NCBI GenBank assembly: GCA_007129635.1
Contig: SKVE01000797.1
Span: 1 to 9,791, forward strand
Length of the DNA: 9,791 nt
Reading direction: 5' to 3'
Source of the DNA: Planctomycetaceae bacterium
Lineage (GTDB): Bacteria; Planctomycetota; Planctomycetia; Pirellulales; Pirellulaceae
In this document: piece after piece, positions 1 to 7,605 of the stretch
Layout of the letters: every line of letters begins with the position of its first letter
How positions within the stretch are numbered: position 1 is the stretch's first letter
Translations under genes and position numbers: made by a program
Notes under the pieces: generated by a model
Seen by the model: the letters and a program-made list of their open reading frames with translations, nothing else
The model's database searches: none
Told to the model about the DNA's origin: nothing

Positions 1-21
1 ATGCGCGCACGGTGCGCGCAT
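1..21. repeat. Perfect 10-bp-arm palindrome
   Basis: Two 10-bp arms (ATGCGCGCAC and its exact reverse complement GTGCGCGCAT) flank a single central G. The element touches the window edge, so the arms may extend further left. It lies 4 bp before a second palindrome at 26-74, and the pair resembles the clustered short palindromes seen between planctomycete genes. There is no T-tract, so a terminator role is not supported. It could be a REP-like repeat or part of a larger hairpin, and the function is unknown. Confidence 0.6.
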
Positions 22-25
22 GTTT

Positions 26-74
26 GTAGGTTGGGACTCTGTCCCGACCGGGTCGGGTCGGAGACCCAACCTAC
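26..74. repeat. Imperfect inverted repeat, REP-like
   Basis: GTAGGTTGGGACTC at the left end pairs with GAGACCCAACCTAC at the right end with one mismatch over 14 bp. The middle is rich in CCCGAC/GTCGGG blocks that can pair again, giving a long GC-rich hairpin of about 49 nt. The design (long arms, symmetrical GC-rich centre, intergenic position) is typical of dispersed extragenic palindromes. I recall similar GTAGGTTGGG units in planctomycete genomes, but copy number in this genome cannot be tested from the window. Confidence 0.55.
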
Positions 75-112
75 TTGGTTGCGGCCGAGCCGCGTTAGGG
101 CCAAACGATTCG

Positions 113-174
113 ACCAGCGTTGACGTTCCGATGAGTAGGCGACGTCTTGGTCTTGCCATCGGGCCTGCGCTGGT
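113..174 (+). ncRNA. Possible structured leader RNA
   Basis: ACCAGCG (113-119) can pair with CGCTGGT (168-174), and inside it CCGATG (128-133) can pair with CATCGG (157-162). The two nested helices are separated by an asymmetric internal loop. The loop closed by the inner helix contains a further self-complementary GACGTC. No protein-coding pattern is evident here. The element lies upstream of the secreted LamG/BNR gene and before a second hairpin (208-243), so it could be part of its 5' leader or the end of an upstream transcript. It matches no riboswitch class I recognise. Short arms can arise by chance. Confidence 0.2.
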
Positions 175-207
175 GAAGTTGGCTCAATCGCCGACACCGA
201 CGTACTT

Positions 208-243
208 CCCCATCCACAGGCTCGAATGAGAACGTGGATGGGG
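208..243 (+). terminator. Hairpin before LamG/BNR gene
   Basis: CCCCATCCAC (208-217) and GTGGATGGGG (234-243) are perfect 10-bp arms around a 16-nt loop, followed by a pyrimidine run (CTCTCTCTTTATT). The tail is U-rich but not a pure U-tract. It may therefore be a weak intrinsic terminator for a gene left of the window, or an attenuator or stability hairpin in the leader of the gene starting at 285. The right arm ends 27 bp before that gene's ribosome binding site. Confidence 0.45.
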
Positions 244-284
244 CTCTCTCTTTATTGATCGTACCAACCCAGGAGGCAACAACG

Positions 285-2315
285 ATGACACGAAACATGC
301 GTACGAGAAGGCTTTTTGCGATGCTGGGCGTCTTGGCGCTGGGGATCGCGGCACTGCTGACACCGAGTGTCGGAGGTCTTGCTCGCGGTGCGGCCCCAGA
401 GACGGGCGTATCGTTCGACGGCATCGGCTCGTTTGCCGTTGTCGACGACGCCGCCCCATTCGACTTGGATGCCTTCAGCATCGCCGCCTGGGTGAAGATG
501 CAACACACGTCCGGCTCGCAGGTGTTCGTCAACCGAGGAACGGCCGGGGGGCTGTTCACACTGTATCTGTTCGACGGCAACGTGCGGATGCTGGTCGAGT
601 ACGCTGACGAGCAATATACCCACGCCAATATTCCGGCTCCGCCCGCCAACCGCTGGGTCCATTACCTGGGCACCTACGATGGCCAGCAGATCCATCTGTA
701 TCAGGATGGCGAATTGGTCGGCAGCACCGCCGCACCAGGCCGCATCCCTGAAAGTGAAGCGCCGCTGTATCTGGGCGCGCTGGGACCCGATACGCGCGTG
801 CTGGACGGCCAGTTGGAAGATATCCGTATCTGGGACCGAGCGCTTTCCGCTGACCAGGCGGCCGAGGTCGCTCGCGGCGATGCGGCCGCTTCGCTGCAGG
901 AAGGGCTGGTCGCGCACTGGCAGAGCACGAACCTGGACGAGAAGACTTGGACGGGCGCCTTCGACGGTGCACCGGTTGCCGTGTATCGGCAGGAAGGCCA
1001 GGTGGTGATCGCCGACCAGAAGTATCCGGGCTATCGCGGGATCTGGTTCACGCTGGGCCAGTTCCGCGAGTACGGCGACAAGTATTCGGGCGGGTTGGGA
1101 ACGTACACGGCCAACCACGTTCCGATCGCCATCCATGTTCCGGAGGTCGAAAAGACGTTCTTTGTCTATGGCGGCAGCCGCGGCGGCGAACGCTATCTGC
1201 TGGCGATGGCCTCGTACTTCGACCACCGTACCGGGATGGTCCCGCAGCCGACCATCGTCCACGACAAGCAGGGCATCGACGATCCGCACGACAATCCCAG
1301 CCTGACCATCGATGAACACGGGCATCTCTGGGTCTTTATCAGCGGGCGAGGACGCAGCCGGCCGGGGTTCATCTACCGCAGTCTGGAGCCGTATAGCACG
1401 GACGCATTCGAGCGTGTTTATCGAGGCGAATTCACCTATCCTCAAGCCTGGTGGGTCGACGGCAAGGGCTTCTTTCACCTGAATACGAAATACACCCGCG
1501 GCCGAGAGTTGTATTTCGAAACCAGCGAGGATGGTCGGACGTGGAACGAGCCGGTGAAGCTGGCCGGGATGCGCGGCCATTACCAGGTGAGCAACCAGTT
1601 TGGCGAGCGGATCATCACGGCCTTCATGAGGCATCCGGACGGCAGCGTCGATCGGCGGACGGACCTGTATTATGCGGAAACGCGAGACATGGGACGCACC
1701 TGGCAGGCCGTCGATGGCACTCCGTTGGAACTGCCTCTGGAAGATGTGAAGACGCCCGCCTTGGTCCGCAATTACGAGGCCGAGGGGCGGTTGGTCTATA
1801 TCAACGACACCGTGTTGGACGCCGACGGCCATCCGGTGATCTTCTACGTCACGTCGGCCTTGTATCAACCGGGTCCGCCAGGAGAACCGCGGTATCAGAC
1901 GGTGGCTCGCTGGGACGGTGAAGCATGGCATTTCAGCGAGGTCACTCGCACGACCCACAACTACGATGTGGGCTCGATCCACATCGAAGACGACGTGTGG
2001 CGAGTTTTCGCGCCCGCGGAAACGGGACCGCAACGCTGGGGTACCGGTGGCGAAGTGGCCATCTGGAGAAGTGAAGATCAAGGGAAATCGTGGACCAAAG
2101 AGCGTGATGTCACTCGGGACAGCCCGACGAACCACCATTACGTCCGCCGTCCCGTGAACGCCCACGACGACTTCTACGCCTACTGGGCCGACGGGAACCC
2201 GGACGAACTTTCGCCGTCCTATCTGTACTTTGCCAACAAAAAGGGCGATCAAGTCTGGCGGCTGCCCTACACGATGGACGAAGAATCCGCTCGACCCGAA
2301 CTGCTGGCTCGTTGA
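285..2315 (+). CDS. Secreted LamG and BNR-repeat protein
   Basis: Predicted exported protein of 676 aa. The start at 285 is chosen because AGGAGG (271-276) sits just upstream and the product then begins with a classic signal peptide: Arg-rich MTRNMRTRRL, then a hydrophobic core to about residue 27, with cleavage probably near the Ala-rich stretch at 33-37. A GTG start at 234 would put a hairpin arm inside the gene. Residues about 40-200 read as a LamG/concanavalin-like jelly roll (RWVHYLGTYDG, then LDGQLEDIRIWDRALS). Residues about 245-660 resemble the BNR_4 beta-propeller family, with Asp-box-like turns SEDGRTW (414-420), RDMGRTW (467-473) and SEDQGKSW (596-603). Such proteins bind or degrade polysaccharides outside the cytoplasm, and some relatives are polysaccharide lyases. 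The catalytic activity and substrate here are not known. It is monocistronic and ends at a bidirectional terminator. Confidence 0.85.
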   Translation: MTRNMRTRRLFAMLGVLALGIAALLTPSVGGLARGAAPETGVSFDGIGSFAVVDDAAPFDLDAFSIAAWVKMQHTSGSQVFVNRGTAGGLFTLYLFDGNVRMLVEYADEQYTHANIPAPPANRWVHYLGTYDGQQIHLYQDGELVGSTAAPGRIPESEAPLYLGALGPDTRVLDGQLEDIRIWDRALSADQAAEVARGDAAASLQEGLVAHWQSTNLDEKTWTGAFDGAPVAVYRQEGQVVIADQKYPGYRGIWFTLGQFREYGDKYSGGLGTYTANHVPIAIHVPEVEKTFFVYGGSRGGERYLLAMASYFDHRTGMVPQPTIVHDKQGIDDPHDNPSLTIDEHGHLWVFISGRGRSRPGFIYRSLEPYSTDAFERVYRGEFTYPQAWWVDGKGFFHLNTKYTRGRELYFETSEDGRTWNEPVKLAGMRGHYQVSNQFGERIITAFMRHPDGSVDRRTDLYYAETRDMGRTWQAVDGTPLELPLEDVKTPALVRNYEAEGRLVYINDTVLDADGHPVIFYVTSALYQPGPPGEPRYQTVARWDGEAWHFSEVTRTTHNYDVGSIHIEDDVWRVFAPAETGPQRWGTGGEVAIWRSEDQGKSWTKERDVTRDSPTNHHYVRRPVNAHDDFYAYWADGNPDELSPSYLYFANKKGDQVWRLPYTMDEESARPELLAR

Positions 2316-2411
2316 ATCGGTGCATCGTGGGGAACCAACCCGTTTCCTTAGGCTGCGTGATTTCGCGACCGGTGGCCGGCGAACGCCAAAGTGGCCCCCC
2401 TGCTGTTGCAT

Positions 2412-2461
2412 AAAAAGACCCTCGTGAGATGGATTGGCAATCCGTCCCACGAGGGTTTTTT
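2412..2461. terminator. Bidirectional intrinsic terminator
   Basis: ACCCTCGTG (2418-2426) pairs with CACGAGGGT (2448-2456), and an inner GGATT-GGC-AATCC hairpin stacks inside it. The outer stem is followed by a T-run on the + strand (2456-2461) and preceded by an A-run (2412-2416) that becomes a T-tract on the - strand. It lies between two convergent genes, the LamG/BNR gene ending at 2315 and the helicase ending at 2470, so it most likely stops transcription from both sides. Confidence 0.85.
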
Positions 2462-2469
2462 CCGGATCA

Positions 2470-4647
2470 TCATGACCATAATTCTTGAATCTGGCTACGA
2501 ATCTGGCGGGAGGTCGCCGGGTTGGCACAGCGACCCTCGTGCGTCGGGCTGGTGCTGGAGTCGCGGGCGGACATCTCGGCGATTTGAAAGTGATGCAAGA
2601 TGGGCTTCGGCAGGAATCGGGTTCGCTGCGCATAGCTGTGCCGGTCGCTGAAAGCTCCTCGGCCCGCGTGATAGTAGCGTTGGGGATGGCACACGTCCAA
2701 GCAATGTTTGGCTCGCGTCAGGGCGACGTAGAACAGCCGCAGTTCCTCGTCGATCTCTTCCTGGCTGCCGGTGGCCATGTCCGAAGGGATATTCCCGTCC
2801 GCCGCGTGGATCACGTACACCGCGTCCCACTCCAGACCCTTGGCCGAATGGATGGTGCTGAGGATCAGATAGTCCTCGTCCAATAGCGGCGGACCGGCAT
2901 CATCTTCCGTGCTCTCGGGTGGGTCCAACGCCATCTGGGTCAGCAGCGTTTGACGGTCGGGAAACCTGGAGGCCAATTGCTCGATCTGTTCCAGGTCGCG
3001 TTGACGCGGGCCCGCATGGTCGTAGCGTTGCTGGAGGATCGGCTCGTAGAACTCGCGAACCAGACGGATCTGCGCCGGGACATCGATGGGCTTGCTGGCG
3101 GTCAACCGGGCGAACAGGCGTTGCAGGGGTGGCCAGAGCGGTTGGGCCGCTGCCGGAACAAGGGCCTCGGACCAGATCGCAAATCGTCCGCCGGCTTCGA
3201 TCAACTGATCCATCAGTTGGCGTGCTCGAACCGGACCGATCCCCGGCAGCAACGATAACAGACGGCTGCCGGCGACGACATCGCGGGGGTTCTCCGCCAG
3301 TCGCAAGAAGGCCATCAGGTCCTTGACATGAGCCGACTCGATGAATTTCAGCCCGCCATATTTCACGTACGGGACATTGCGGCGTGCCAGTTCGCCTTCC
3401 AGCAGAATGCTGTGATGCGACGCGCGGTACAACACGGCTTGCCGCACCAGCGCGATGCCTTCTTCGCGCCGCTGCAGGATGCGGTTCACCACGTACTGGG
3501 CTTGCTGCGTTTCATCCTGGCAAGTCGCCAACCCCGGTCGCTCGCCGCCCACCCGTTGGGTCCACAGATCCTTGGGTACCCGCTCGCTGGCCTGGGCGAT
3601 CACTGCGTTCGTAACGCTCAAGATGGCTTGGGTACTGCGATAGTTTTGCTCCAGCTTGACGACCTCGGTGCCTGGGAAATCGGTGGGAAAGTCCAGGATA
3701 TTACGGATGGTGGCCGCGCGAAACGCATAGATCGATTGCGCATCATCGCCCACGGCTGTCAACCCTTGCCCGTCTGGCCGCAGGCCCCGCAGGACGTCGG
3801 CCTGAACGCGGTTGGTGTCTTGATACTCGTCGACCAGCACATGATCGAATCGCTCGCGGATGCCGGCCCCGGCGAGCGGATCGGCCAGCAGTCCGCGCCA
3901 GAACAGCAGCAGGTCGTCATAGTCCAAGATGGCCGCCTGTTCTTTGCGCTGGCCGTACGCACGAAACAATTCCTTCAACGGCTTCGCCTCGTCGCGGCAC
4001 CAAGGAAAGTGGTGTTCCAGCACTTCTTCCAGAGGCCGCCCTGAGTTGACGCAATGGCTGTAGATGGCCAGGCAGGTACCCTTCCGCGGGAAACGTTTCT
4101 TGGACTTGGATAGCCCCAATTCAGTGCGAGCCACGTCCAACAGGTCCTCCGAATCGCTACGGTCCAGGATAGTAAAGTCGGGATCCAGCCCGGCAGCCGG
4201 ACCATGGATACGCAGCAATCGAGCCGCCGTGGCGTGAAAAGTGCCCCCCCAGACCAACCGGTGGGCGCCGGGGGGCAGGGACCCGGCATGGCGATCGAGC
4301 GAAGGTGCCAGATCGACACGCAGTTCTTCGCTGTCCGCAGCCATCTGTTCGAATTGGCCACCGCGATTCACGACCGAACATGCGGGGCTGGCGCTCAGGG
4401 TCTGCAGCAACGATTCGACGCGGCGAAGCATCTCGGCCGCAGCGCGACGCGTAAAGGTCAGCAGCAAGATGCGGGCTGGCGGCACGCCTCGAGCGATCAA
4501 ATCCGCCACGCGATGCACCAACGTCCGGGTCTTGCCCGTCCCGGCCCCGGCGATGATCAGCAGAGGCCCTTCTCCATGGACCACGGCCGCGCGTTGTTGC
4601 GCGTTCAGGCCGTCCAGGATCATGGGCTGCCGTGATGGTTCCGTCAT
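2470..4647 (-). CDS. UvrD/PcrA-type superfamily 1 DNA helicase
   Basis: ATP-dependent 3'-5' DNA helicase of 725 aa, expected to act in nucleotide excision or mismatch repair or in clearing replication forks. Motifs in order: Q motif LNAQQRAAV (14-22), Walker A GAGTGKT (34-40), Ia LLLTFTRRAAAEM (61-73), GTFH (135-138), II LVDEYQDTN (271-279), III AVGDDAQSIYAFR (298-310), IV LEQNYRST (332-339), V STIHSAKGLEWDAVY (597-611) and VI EELRLFYVALTRAK (634-647). All key residues are present. The ATG at 4647 is set by GGAGGAG just upstream; the reading frame is open far beyond it, but only as a shadow of the opposite genes. Two oddities: about 40 extra residues between motif Ia and GTFH (roughly 82-132), and a short C-terminal tail with no obvious Tudor-like domain. 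Whether it is the housekeeping UvrD or a paralogue cannot be decided here. Confidence 0.93.
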   Translation of the reverse strand: MTEPSRQPMILDGLNAQQRAAVVHGEGPLLIIAGAGTGKTRTLVHRVADLIARGVPPARILLLTFTRRAAAEMLRRVESLLQTLSASPACSVVNRGGQFEQMAADSEELRVDLAPSLDRHAGSLPPGAHRLVWGGTFHATAARLLRIHGPAAGLDPDFTILDRSDSEDLLDVARTELGLSKSKKRFPRKGTCLAIYSHCVNSGRPLEEVLEHHFPWCRDEAKPLKELFRAYGQRKEQAAILDYDDLLLFWRGLLADPLAGAGIRERFDHVLVDEYQDTNRVQADVLRGLRPDGQGLTAVGDDAQSIYAFRAATIRNILDFPTDFPGTEVVKLEQNYRSTQAILSVTNAVIAQASERVPKDLWTQRVGGERPGLATCQDETQQAQYVVNRILQRREEGIALVRQAVLYRASHHSILLEGELARRNVPYVKYGGLKFIESAHVKDLMAFLRLAENPRDVVAGSRLLSLLPGIGPVRARQLMDQLIEAGGRFAIWSEALVPAAAQPLWPPLQRLFARLTASKPIDVPAQIRLVREFYEPILQQRYDHAGPRQRDLEQIEQLASRFPDRQTLLTQMALDPPESTEDDAGPPLLDEDYLILSTIHSAKGLEWDAVYVIHAADGNIPSDMATGSQEEIDEELRLFYVALTRAKHCLDVCHPQRYYHAGRGAFSDRHSYAQRTRFLPKPILHHFQIAEMSARDSSTSPTHEGRCANPATSRQIRSQIQELWS

Positions 4648-4694
4648 CGGACACTCCTCCGTGATAAAATCGTCGCTCGCCAACGTCACCACCC

Positions 4695-4723
4695 AGTCTA
4701 GCACGTCCCGTCCGACCGACCAA
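4695..4723 (-). promoter_or_regulatory. Candidate promoter of the helicase gene
   Basis: Read on the minus strand: TTGGTC, a 17-bp spacer, then TAGACT preceded by TGC, which gives an extended -10. Transcription would start about 40 nt before the helicase ATG at 4647. The -35 matches the sigma-70 consensus at only three positions, so the extended -10 carries the case. Planctomycete promoter rules are not well fixed, so this is a prediction. Confidence 0.4.
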
Positions 4724-4745
4724 GGGCTTGCGCCGTGGCTCGATT

Positions 4746-4802
4746 CGCCGACCGGCGATTGCCCTCGGCCGGTTGCCTTCCAGCCGGTTGGTCGTTTAGC
4801 AT
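4746..4802 (+). promoter_or_regulatory. Candidate promoter and repeats upstream of isomerase
   Basis: TTGCCT (4773-4778), an 18-bp spacer and TAGCAT (4797-4802) form a weak sigma-70-like promoter about 44 bp before the isomerase start. The -35 region overlaps two direct copies of GCCGGTTG (4768-4775 and 4783-4790; 15-bp period) and follows the small palindrome CGCCG-AC-CGGCG (4746-4757). Tandem 8-mers over a promoter could be an operator for a sugar-responsive regulator, but no regulator gene is in the window and GC-rich repeats occur by chance. Confidence 0.3.
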
Positions 4803-4845
4803 GGTGGTCAAACGGGTTACCCACTGCACCATCAGGAGACATACC

Positions 4846-5688
4846 ATGATCGAATTGGGGCTGCACACGGACAACTGGCGGGCCTTGAGCGGCAGTTTTC
4901 AAACGGCTTGCGAAGCGGCCGTCAAGCATCGCTTGGAAAACATCGAATTTGCTGCGATCCATGGCCAGTACTTCATCCAGGCGATGGGCTACGATCCCTC
5001 GATCTCGCTGCAGTCGAATCCGCGAGCGTTGCGCAAATACCTGGACCGCCTGGGATTGCGAGTCTCCCAGATCGACGGGTCGTATCCTATGATGGGACCC
5101 GATGGATCGACGTTCGGCGTCCAGTACGCTCAGCAAACGATCCGTTTTGCCGCCGAATTGGACTGCCCGATGGTCGATACGGTCGACGGTGCGCTGGAGA
5201 TTCCGGGAATGGACCGGGACCAGGTGTTCCGGATCACATGCGACAACTATCGGCAGATCCTCTCGTGGGCCGAGGATTACGAGGTGATCGTGAACGTCGA
5301 ACCGCACGGCCCCTACACGACGGACGTGGATTTCATGATTCGTTTGTTCGAGTATTTCGATTCCGAGTATCTCCGATTGAACATGGACACAGGCAACACG
5401 TTCATCGCGGGCCTGGATCCGGTCGAGTACCTGCGGCAGTTGCGCAAGTATCTGTCCCACGCTCACATCAAAGATGTCAGCCAGGGCCTGGCGGATGCGG
5501 TGCGAGGCGAGGAGACGGGGATCGCGGTCAGTGAGGTGGCGGTGGGCGGCGGAGTCAACGCCGAAAACATCCGGCGGTGTGTGGAACTGATGAAGCAGAC
5601 CGATTGGAGCGGCCATGTGTCGATCGAATGCTATGGCAGCGAAGAGAATACGCGGGCCAGCATCGAATTCATGCGCAGCATTCTCTGA
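4846..5688 (+). CDS. Sugar phosphate isomerase/epimerase, TIM barrel
   Basis: Protein of 280 aa from the xylose isomerase-like / AP endonuclease family 2 TIM-barrel superfamily, probably a cytoplasmic metal-dependent isomerase or epimerase of a sugar or polyol. The ATG at 4846 follows AGGAGA (4834-4839); the in-frame ATG at 4735 lacks such a site and would add 37 residues of low-quality sequence. Likely divalent-metal ligands lie on successive strands: Glu152 in NVEPHG, Asp181 in NMDTGN, His207 in HAHIKD and Glu261 in SIECYG. The N-terminal IELGLHTDNW is the usual first strand of the barrel. There is no signal peptide. It heads a probable three-gene operon; the next start is 27 bp downstream. 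Members of this family act on many substrates (inosose, hydroxypyruvate, tagatose or ketose epimers), so the substrate cannot be named. Confidence 0.85.
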   Translation: MIELGLHTDNWRALSGSFQTACEAAVKHRLENIEFAAIHGQYFIQAMGYDPSISLQSNPRALRKYLDRLGLRVSQIDGSYPMMGPDGSTFGVQYAQQTIRFAAELDCPMVDTVDGALEIPGMDRDQVFRITCDNYRQILSWAEDYEVIVNVEPHGPYTTDVDFMIRLFEYFDSEYLRLNMDTGNTFIAGLDPVEYLRQLRKYLSHAHIKDVSQGLADAVRGEETGIAVSEVAVGGGVNAENIRRCVELMKQTDWSGHVSIECYGSEENTRASIEFMRSIL

Positions 5689-5715
5689 TGCCCGGTGGGG
5701 GCGGAAAGGGTTTCG

Positions 5716-6792
5716 ATGGAATCGTCCAATCGCTGGTTGCTGTACGGAGCCAACGGATACACAGGCCAATTGATCGCTCGACAAGCGGTCGCCTGCGGCA
5801 TGACCCCGGTACTGGCTGGCCGCCGCGCCGCCACGATCGAACCGCTGGCGGACGAACTGAGTTGTCCTTGGCGAGCCTTTTCGTTGGACTCGCGGGAGGA
5901 CATCGTCATGAATCTGGAGGGGGTTCGAGCCGTGTTGCACTGCGCCGGCCCCTTCTGCGATACGGCACAGCCCATGATCCAGGCCTGCCTGGACGCCGGC
6001 GTGCATTACCTGGACATCACGGGCGAATACGATGTGATCCAGTGGGCCAGCGAGTGTGATCAACGGGCTCGAGGGGCCAACGTCATCGTCATGCCCGCCG
6101 TGGGGTTCGATGTCGTACCCAGCGACTGCCTGGCCGCCACGCTGGCCGCCGCACTGCCGGACGCCGATCACCTGCTGCTGGCGTTTTCGGGCGACGCGAC
6201 GCTCAGCCCCGGCACGACTCGGACCATGTGGCGGAATATCCGCCGCGGTGGTTGCATCCGCCGCGACGGCCAACTGGTGCGAGTCCCGCTGGGCAACGAT
6301 TTCGTCGAGCTGCCTTTTTCCAGTGGAAAGCGACCCGCCATGGCCATCCCGTGGGGTGACGTCGTGTCGGCTTACCACACGACCGGAATCGAAAACATCG
6401 AGGTGCGGATCGGACTACCGCCCCGTCAGGCGGCCTTGATTCGTCGCTGGCGCTGGCTGATGACAGTGGCTGCGACGCCGCCTATCCAGGCGCTGGGACG
6501 CTGGTGGATCGCGCGATCGGTCCAAGGCCCCGACCAGGCCGAACTGGCGGATGGTAAGATTGAATTTTTTGGCCGAGTCAGCAATTCGTCGGGACAGCAG
6601 GTCGAGGCGATGCTGGTGACGCCCAATGGGTACCGTTTGACGGTCGACGCCGCGTTGGCAGTGCTGCAAGCCGTGCTGGACAAGCGGATCGAACCGGTAT
6701 TCCATACACCTGCCGGCGCGCTGGGCGCGGATTTCGTCCGCCAGTTGCCGGACGTCCATTTCCGTTGGTTGCAGAGTCCCGCCGAGTCGTGA
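5716..6792 (+). CDS. Saccharopine dehydrogenase-like NAD(P) oxidoreductase
   Basis: Protein of 358 aa with an N-terminal Rossmann fold. The dinucleotide-binding loop is GANGYTG (11-17), followed by VLAGRR (32-37), HCAGPF (75-80), YLDITGE (98-104) and GFDVVPSDCLA (130-140). These are hallmarks of the saccharopine dehydrogenase NADP-binding family, including the trans-acting enoyl reductase-like branch. The ATG at 5716 is preferred because GGAAAGG lies 6 nt upstream; an in-frame GTG at 5695 would add seven residues. Lysine metabolism is not implied, since many members of this family are uncharacterised short-chain-like reductases. It follows the isomerase gene by 27 bp, so the two are probably co-transcribed, which hints at oxidation or reduction of the same sugar-derived metabolite. 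No membrane segment is clear apart from a mildly hydrophobic stretch near 248-262. Confidence 0.82.
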   Translation: MESSNRWLLYGANGYTGQLIARQAVACGMTPVLAGRRAATIEPLADELSCPWRAFSLDSREDIVMNLEGVRAVLHCAGPFCDTAQPMIQACLDAGVHYLDITGEYDVIQWASECDQRARGANVIVMPAVGFDVVPSDCLAATLAAALPDADHLLLAFSGDATLSPGTTRTMWRNIRRGGCIRRDGQLVRVPLGNDFVELPFSSGKRPAMAIPWGDVVSAYHTTGIENIEVRIGLPPRQAALIRRWRWLMTVAATPPIQALGRWWIARSVQGPDQAELADGKIEFFGRVSNSSGQQVEAMLVTPNGYRLTVDAALAVLQAVLDKRIEPVFHTPAGALGADFVRQLPDVHFRWLQSPAES

Positions 6793-6860
6793 GCGGGCAA
6801 CTGCTGTTTCTTTCGCCATTTTGAGATCGCGAGTGGAAGCTCGCGTCAGGAGACAATACG

Positions 6861-7601
6861 ATGAATGCGATGACCTTGATTCTTGCGACCGCGTTGTGCA
6901 TGGCCCAACCGGCAGATACCTCGGCCGAACCTGCGGTGCGCGTGCTGCTGGTGACCGGCGTCGACTATGCCGGACATCGCTGGAGGGAAACAACGCCGGC
7001 GCTGCGCGGTGTATTGGAACAGGATGATCGATTGACGGTCCGAGTGATCGAGGACCACGAGTTCTTGGCCTCCGACGCCGTGTTCGACTATGACGTCATC
7101 CTGCTGCACTTGAAGAACTACGAACCGACGGCTCGTGCCGCCCAGGTCTACGAGAATCTGACGCGGTTCGTCCACGAAGGCGGCGGGTTGGTCCTGTACC
7201 ATTTCGCGCTGGGCGCTTTCGAGGAATGGGACGAATTCCAGCAGTTGGCCGGCCGCATCTGGGACAAAACGAAACGGGCTCACGATCCCCATGGCCCCTT
7301 CACGGTGAACATCATCGATTCGGATCATCCGGTGACGCGGGGGATGAGTGATTTCGAGACGATCGACGAGCTGTACACGTGTTTCGGCGGCGATACGCCC
7401 ATCCATCTGCTGGCCACCGCCCGTTCCAAGGTTGATGGCGAAGACTACCCGATGGCTTTTGTGCTGCACGTCGGACAGGGCCGCGTCTTCCATACACCCC
7501 TGGGGCATGACGTCCGAGCCATCACGATGCCCGGCCCGGCCGAATTGATTCGCCGCGGCTGCCTCTGGGCAGCCGGACGCCTAGGACCAATAGATCAATA
7601 G
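6861..7601 (+). CDS. ThuA-domain protein, probably exported
   Basis: Protein of 246 aa of the ThuA (trehalose utilization) family, which has a class I glutamine amidotransferase-like alpha/beta fold. Residues 1 to about 20 form a short hydrophobic signal peptide, so it likely acts outside the cytoplasm. Family landmarks: VLLVTGVDYAGHRW (28-41), DYDVILLHLKNYE (77-89), FVHEGGGLVLYHFALGAF (103-120), DHPVTRGM (155-162), DELY (169-172) and GRVFHTPLGHD (207-217). AGGAGA (6848-6853) lies 7 nt before the ATG. The 68-nt gap after the oxidoreductase gene holds a small hairpin (CGCGAG/CTCGCG, 6828-6845) that could tune translation but has no T-tract. ThuA proteins are very numerous in planctomycetes and usually sit near sugar oxidoreductases and isomerases; their reaction is not established, though sugar or keto-sugar processing is often proposed. 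The same role is inferred here from the neighbours. Confidence 0.85.
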   Translation: MNAMTLILATALCMAQPADTSAEPAVRVLLVTGVDYAGHRWRETTPALRGVLEQDDRLTVRVIEDHEFLASDAVFDYDVILLHLKNYEPTARAAQVYENLTRFVHEGGGLVLYHFALGAFEEWDEFQQLAGRIWDKTKRAHDPHGPFTVNIIDSDHPVTRGMSDFETIDELYTCFGGDTPIHLLATARSKVDGEDYPMAFVLHVGQGRVFHTPLGHDVRAITMPGPAELIRRGCLWAAGRLGPIDQ

Positions 7602-7605
7602 GTGT

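Noticed and set aside
252..2633. 793-aa minus-strand open frame opposite the LamG/BNR gene
   Set aside because: It mirrors the codon pattern of a convincing + strand gene with a signal peptide and Asp-box motifs. The antisense product has no recognisable family and crosses the terminator.
4735..4845. Upstream start for the isomerase
   Set aside because: The added 37 residues run through promoter-like and repeat sequence and have no Shine-Dalgarno. The ATG at 4846 has AGGAGA and begins the first barrel strand.
4648..6378. Minus-strand open frame extending the helicase N-terminus to 1302 aa
   Set aside because: It is antisense to the isomerase and oxidoreductase genes and shows no domain. The helicase begins at an ATG with a strong GGAGGAG site at 4647, right before its Q motif, so the rest is a GC-rich shadow.
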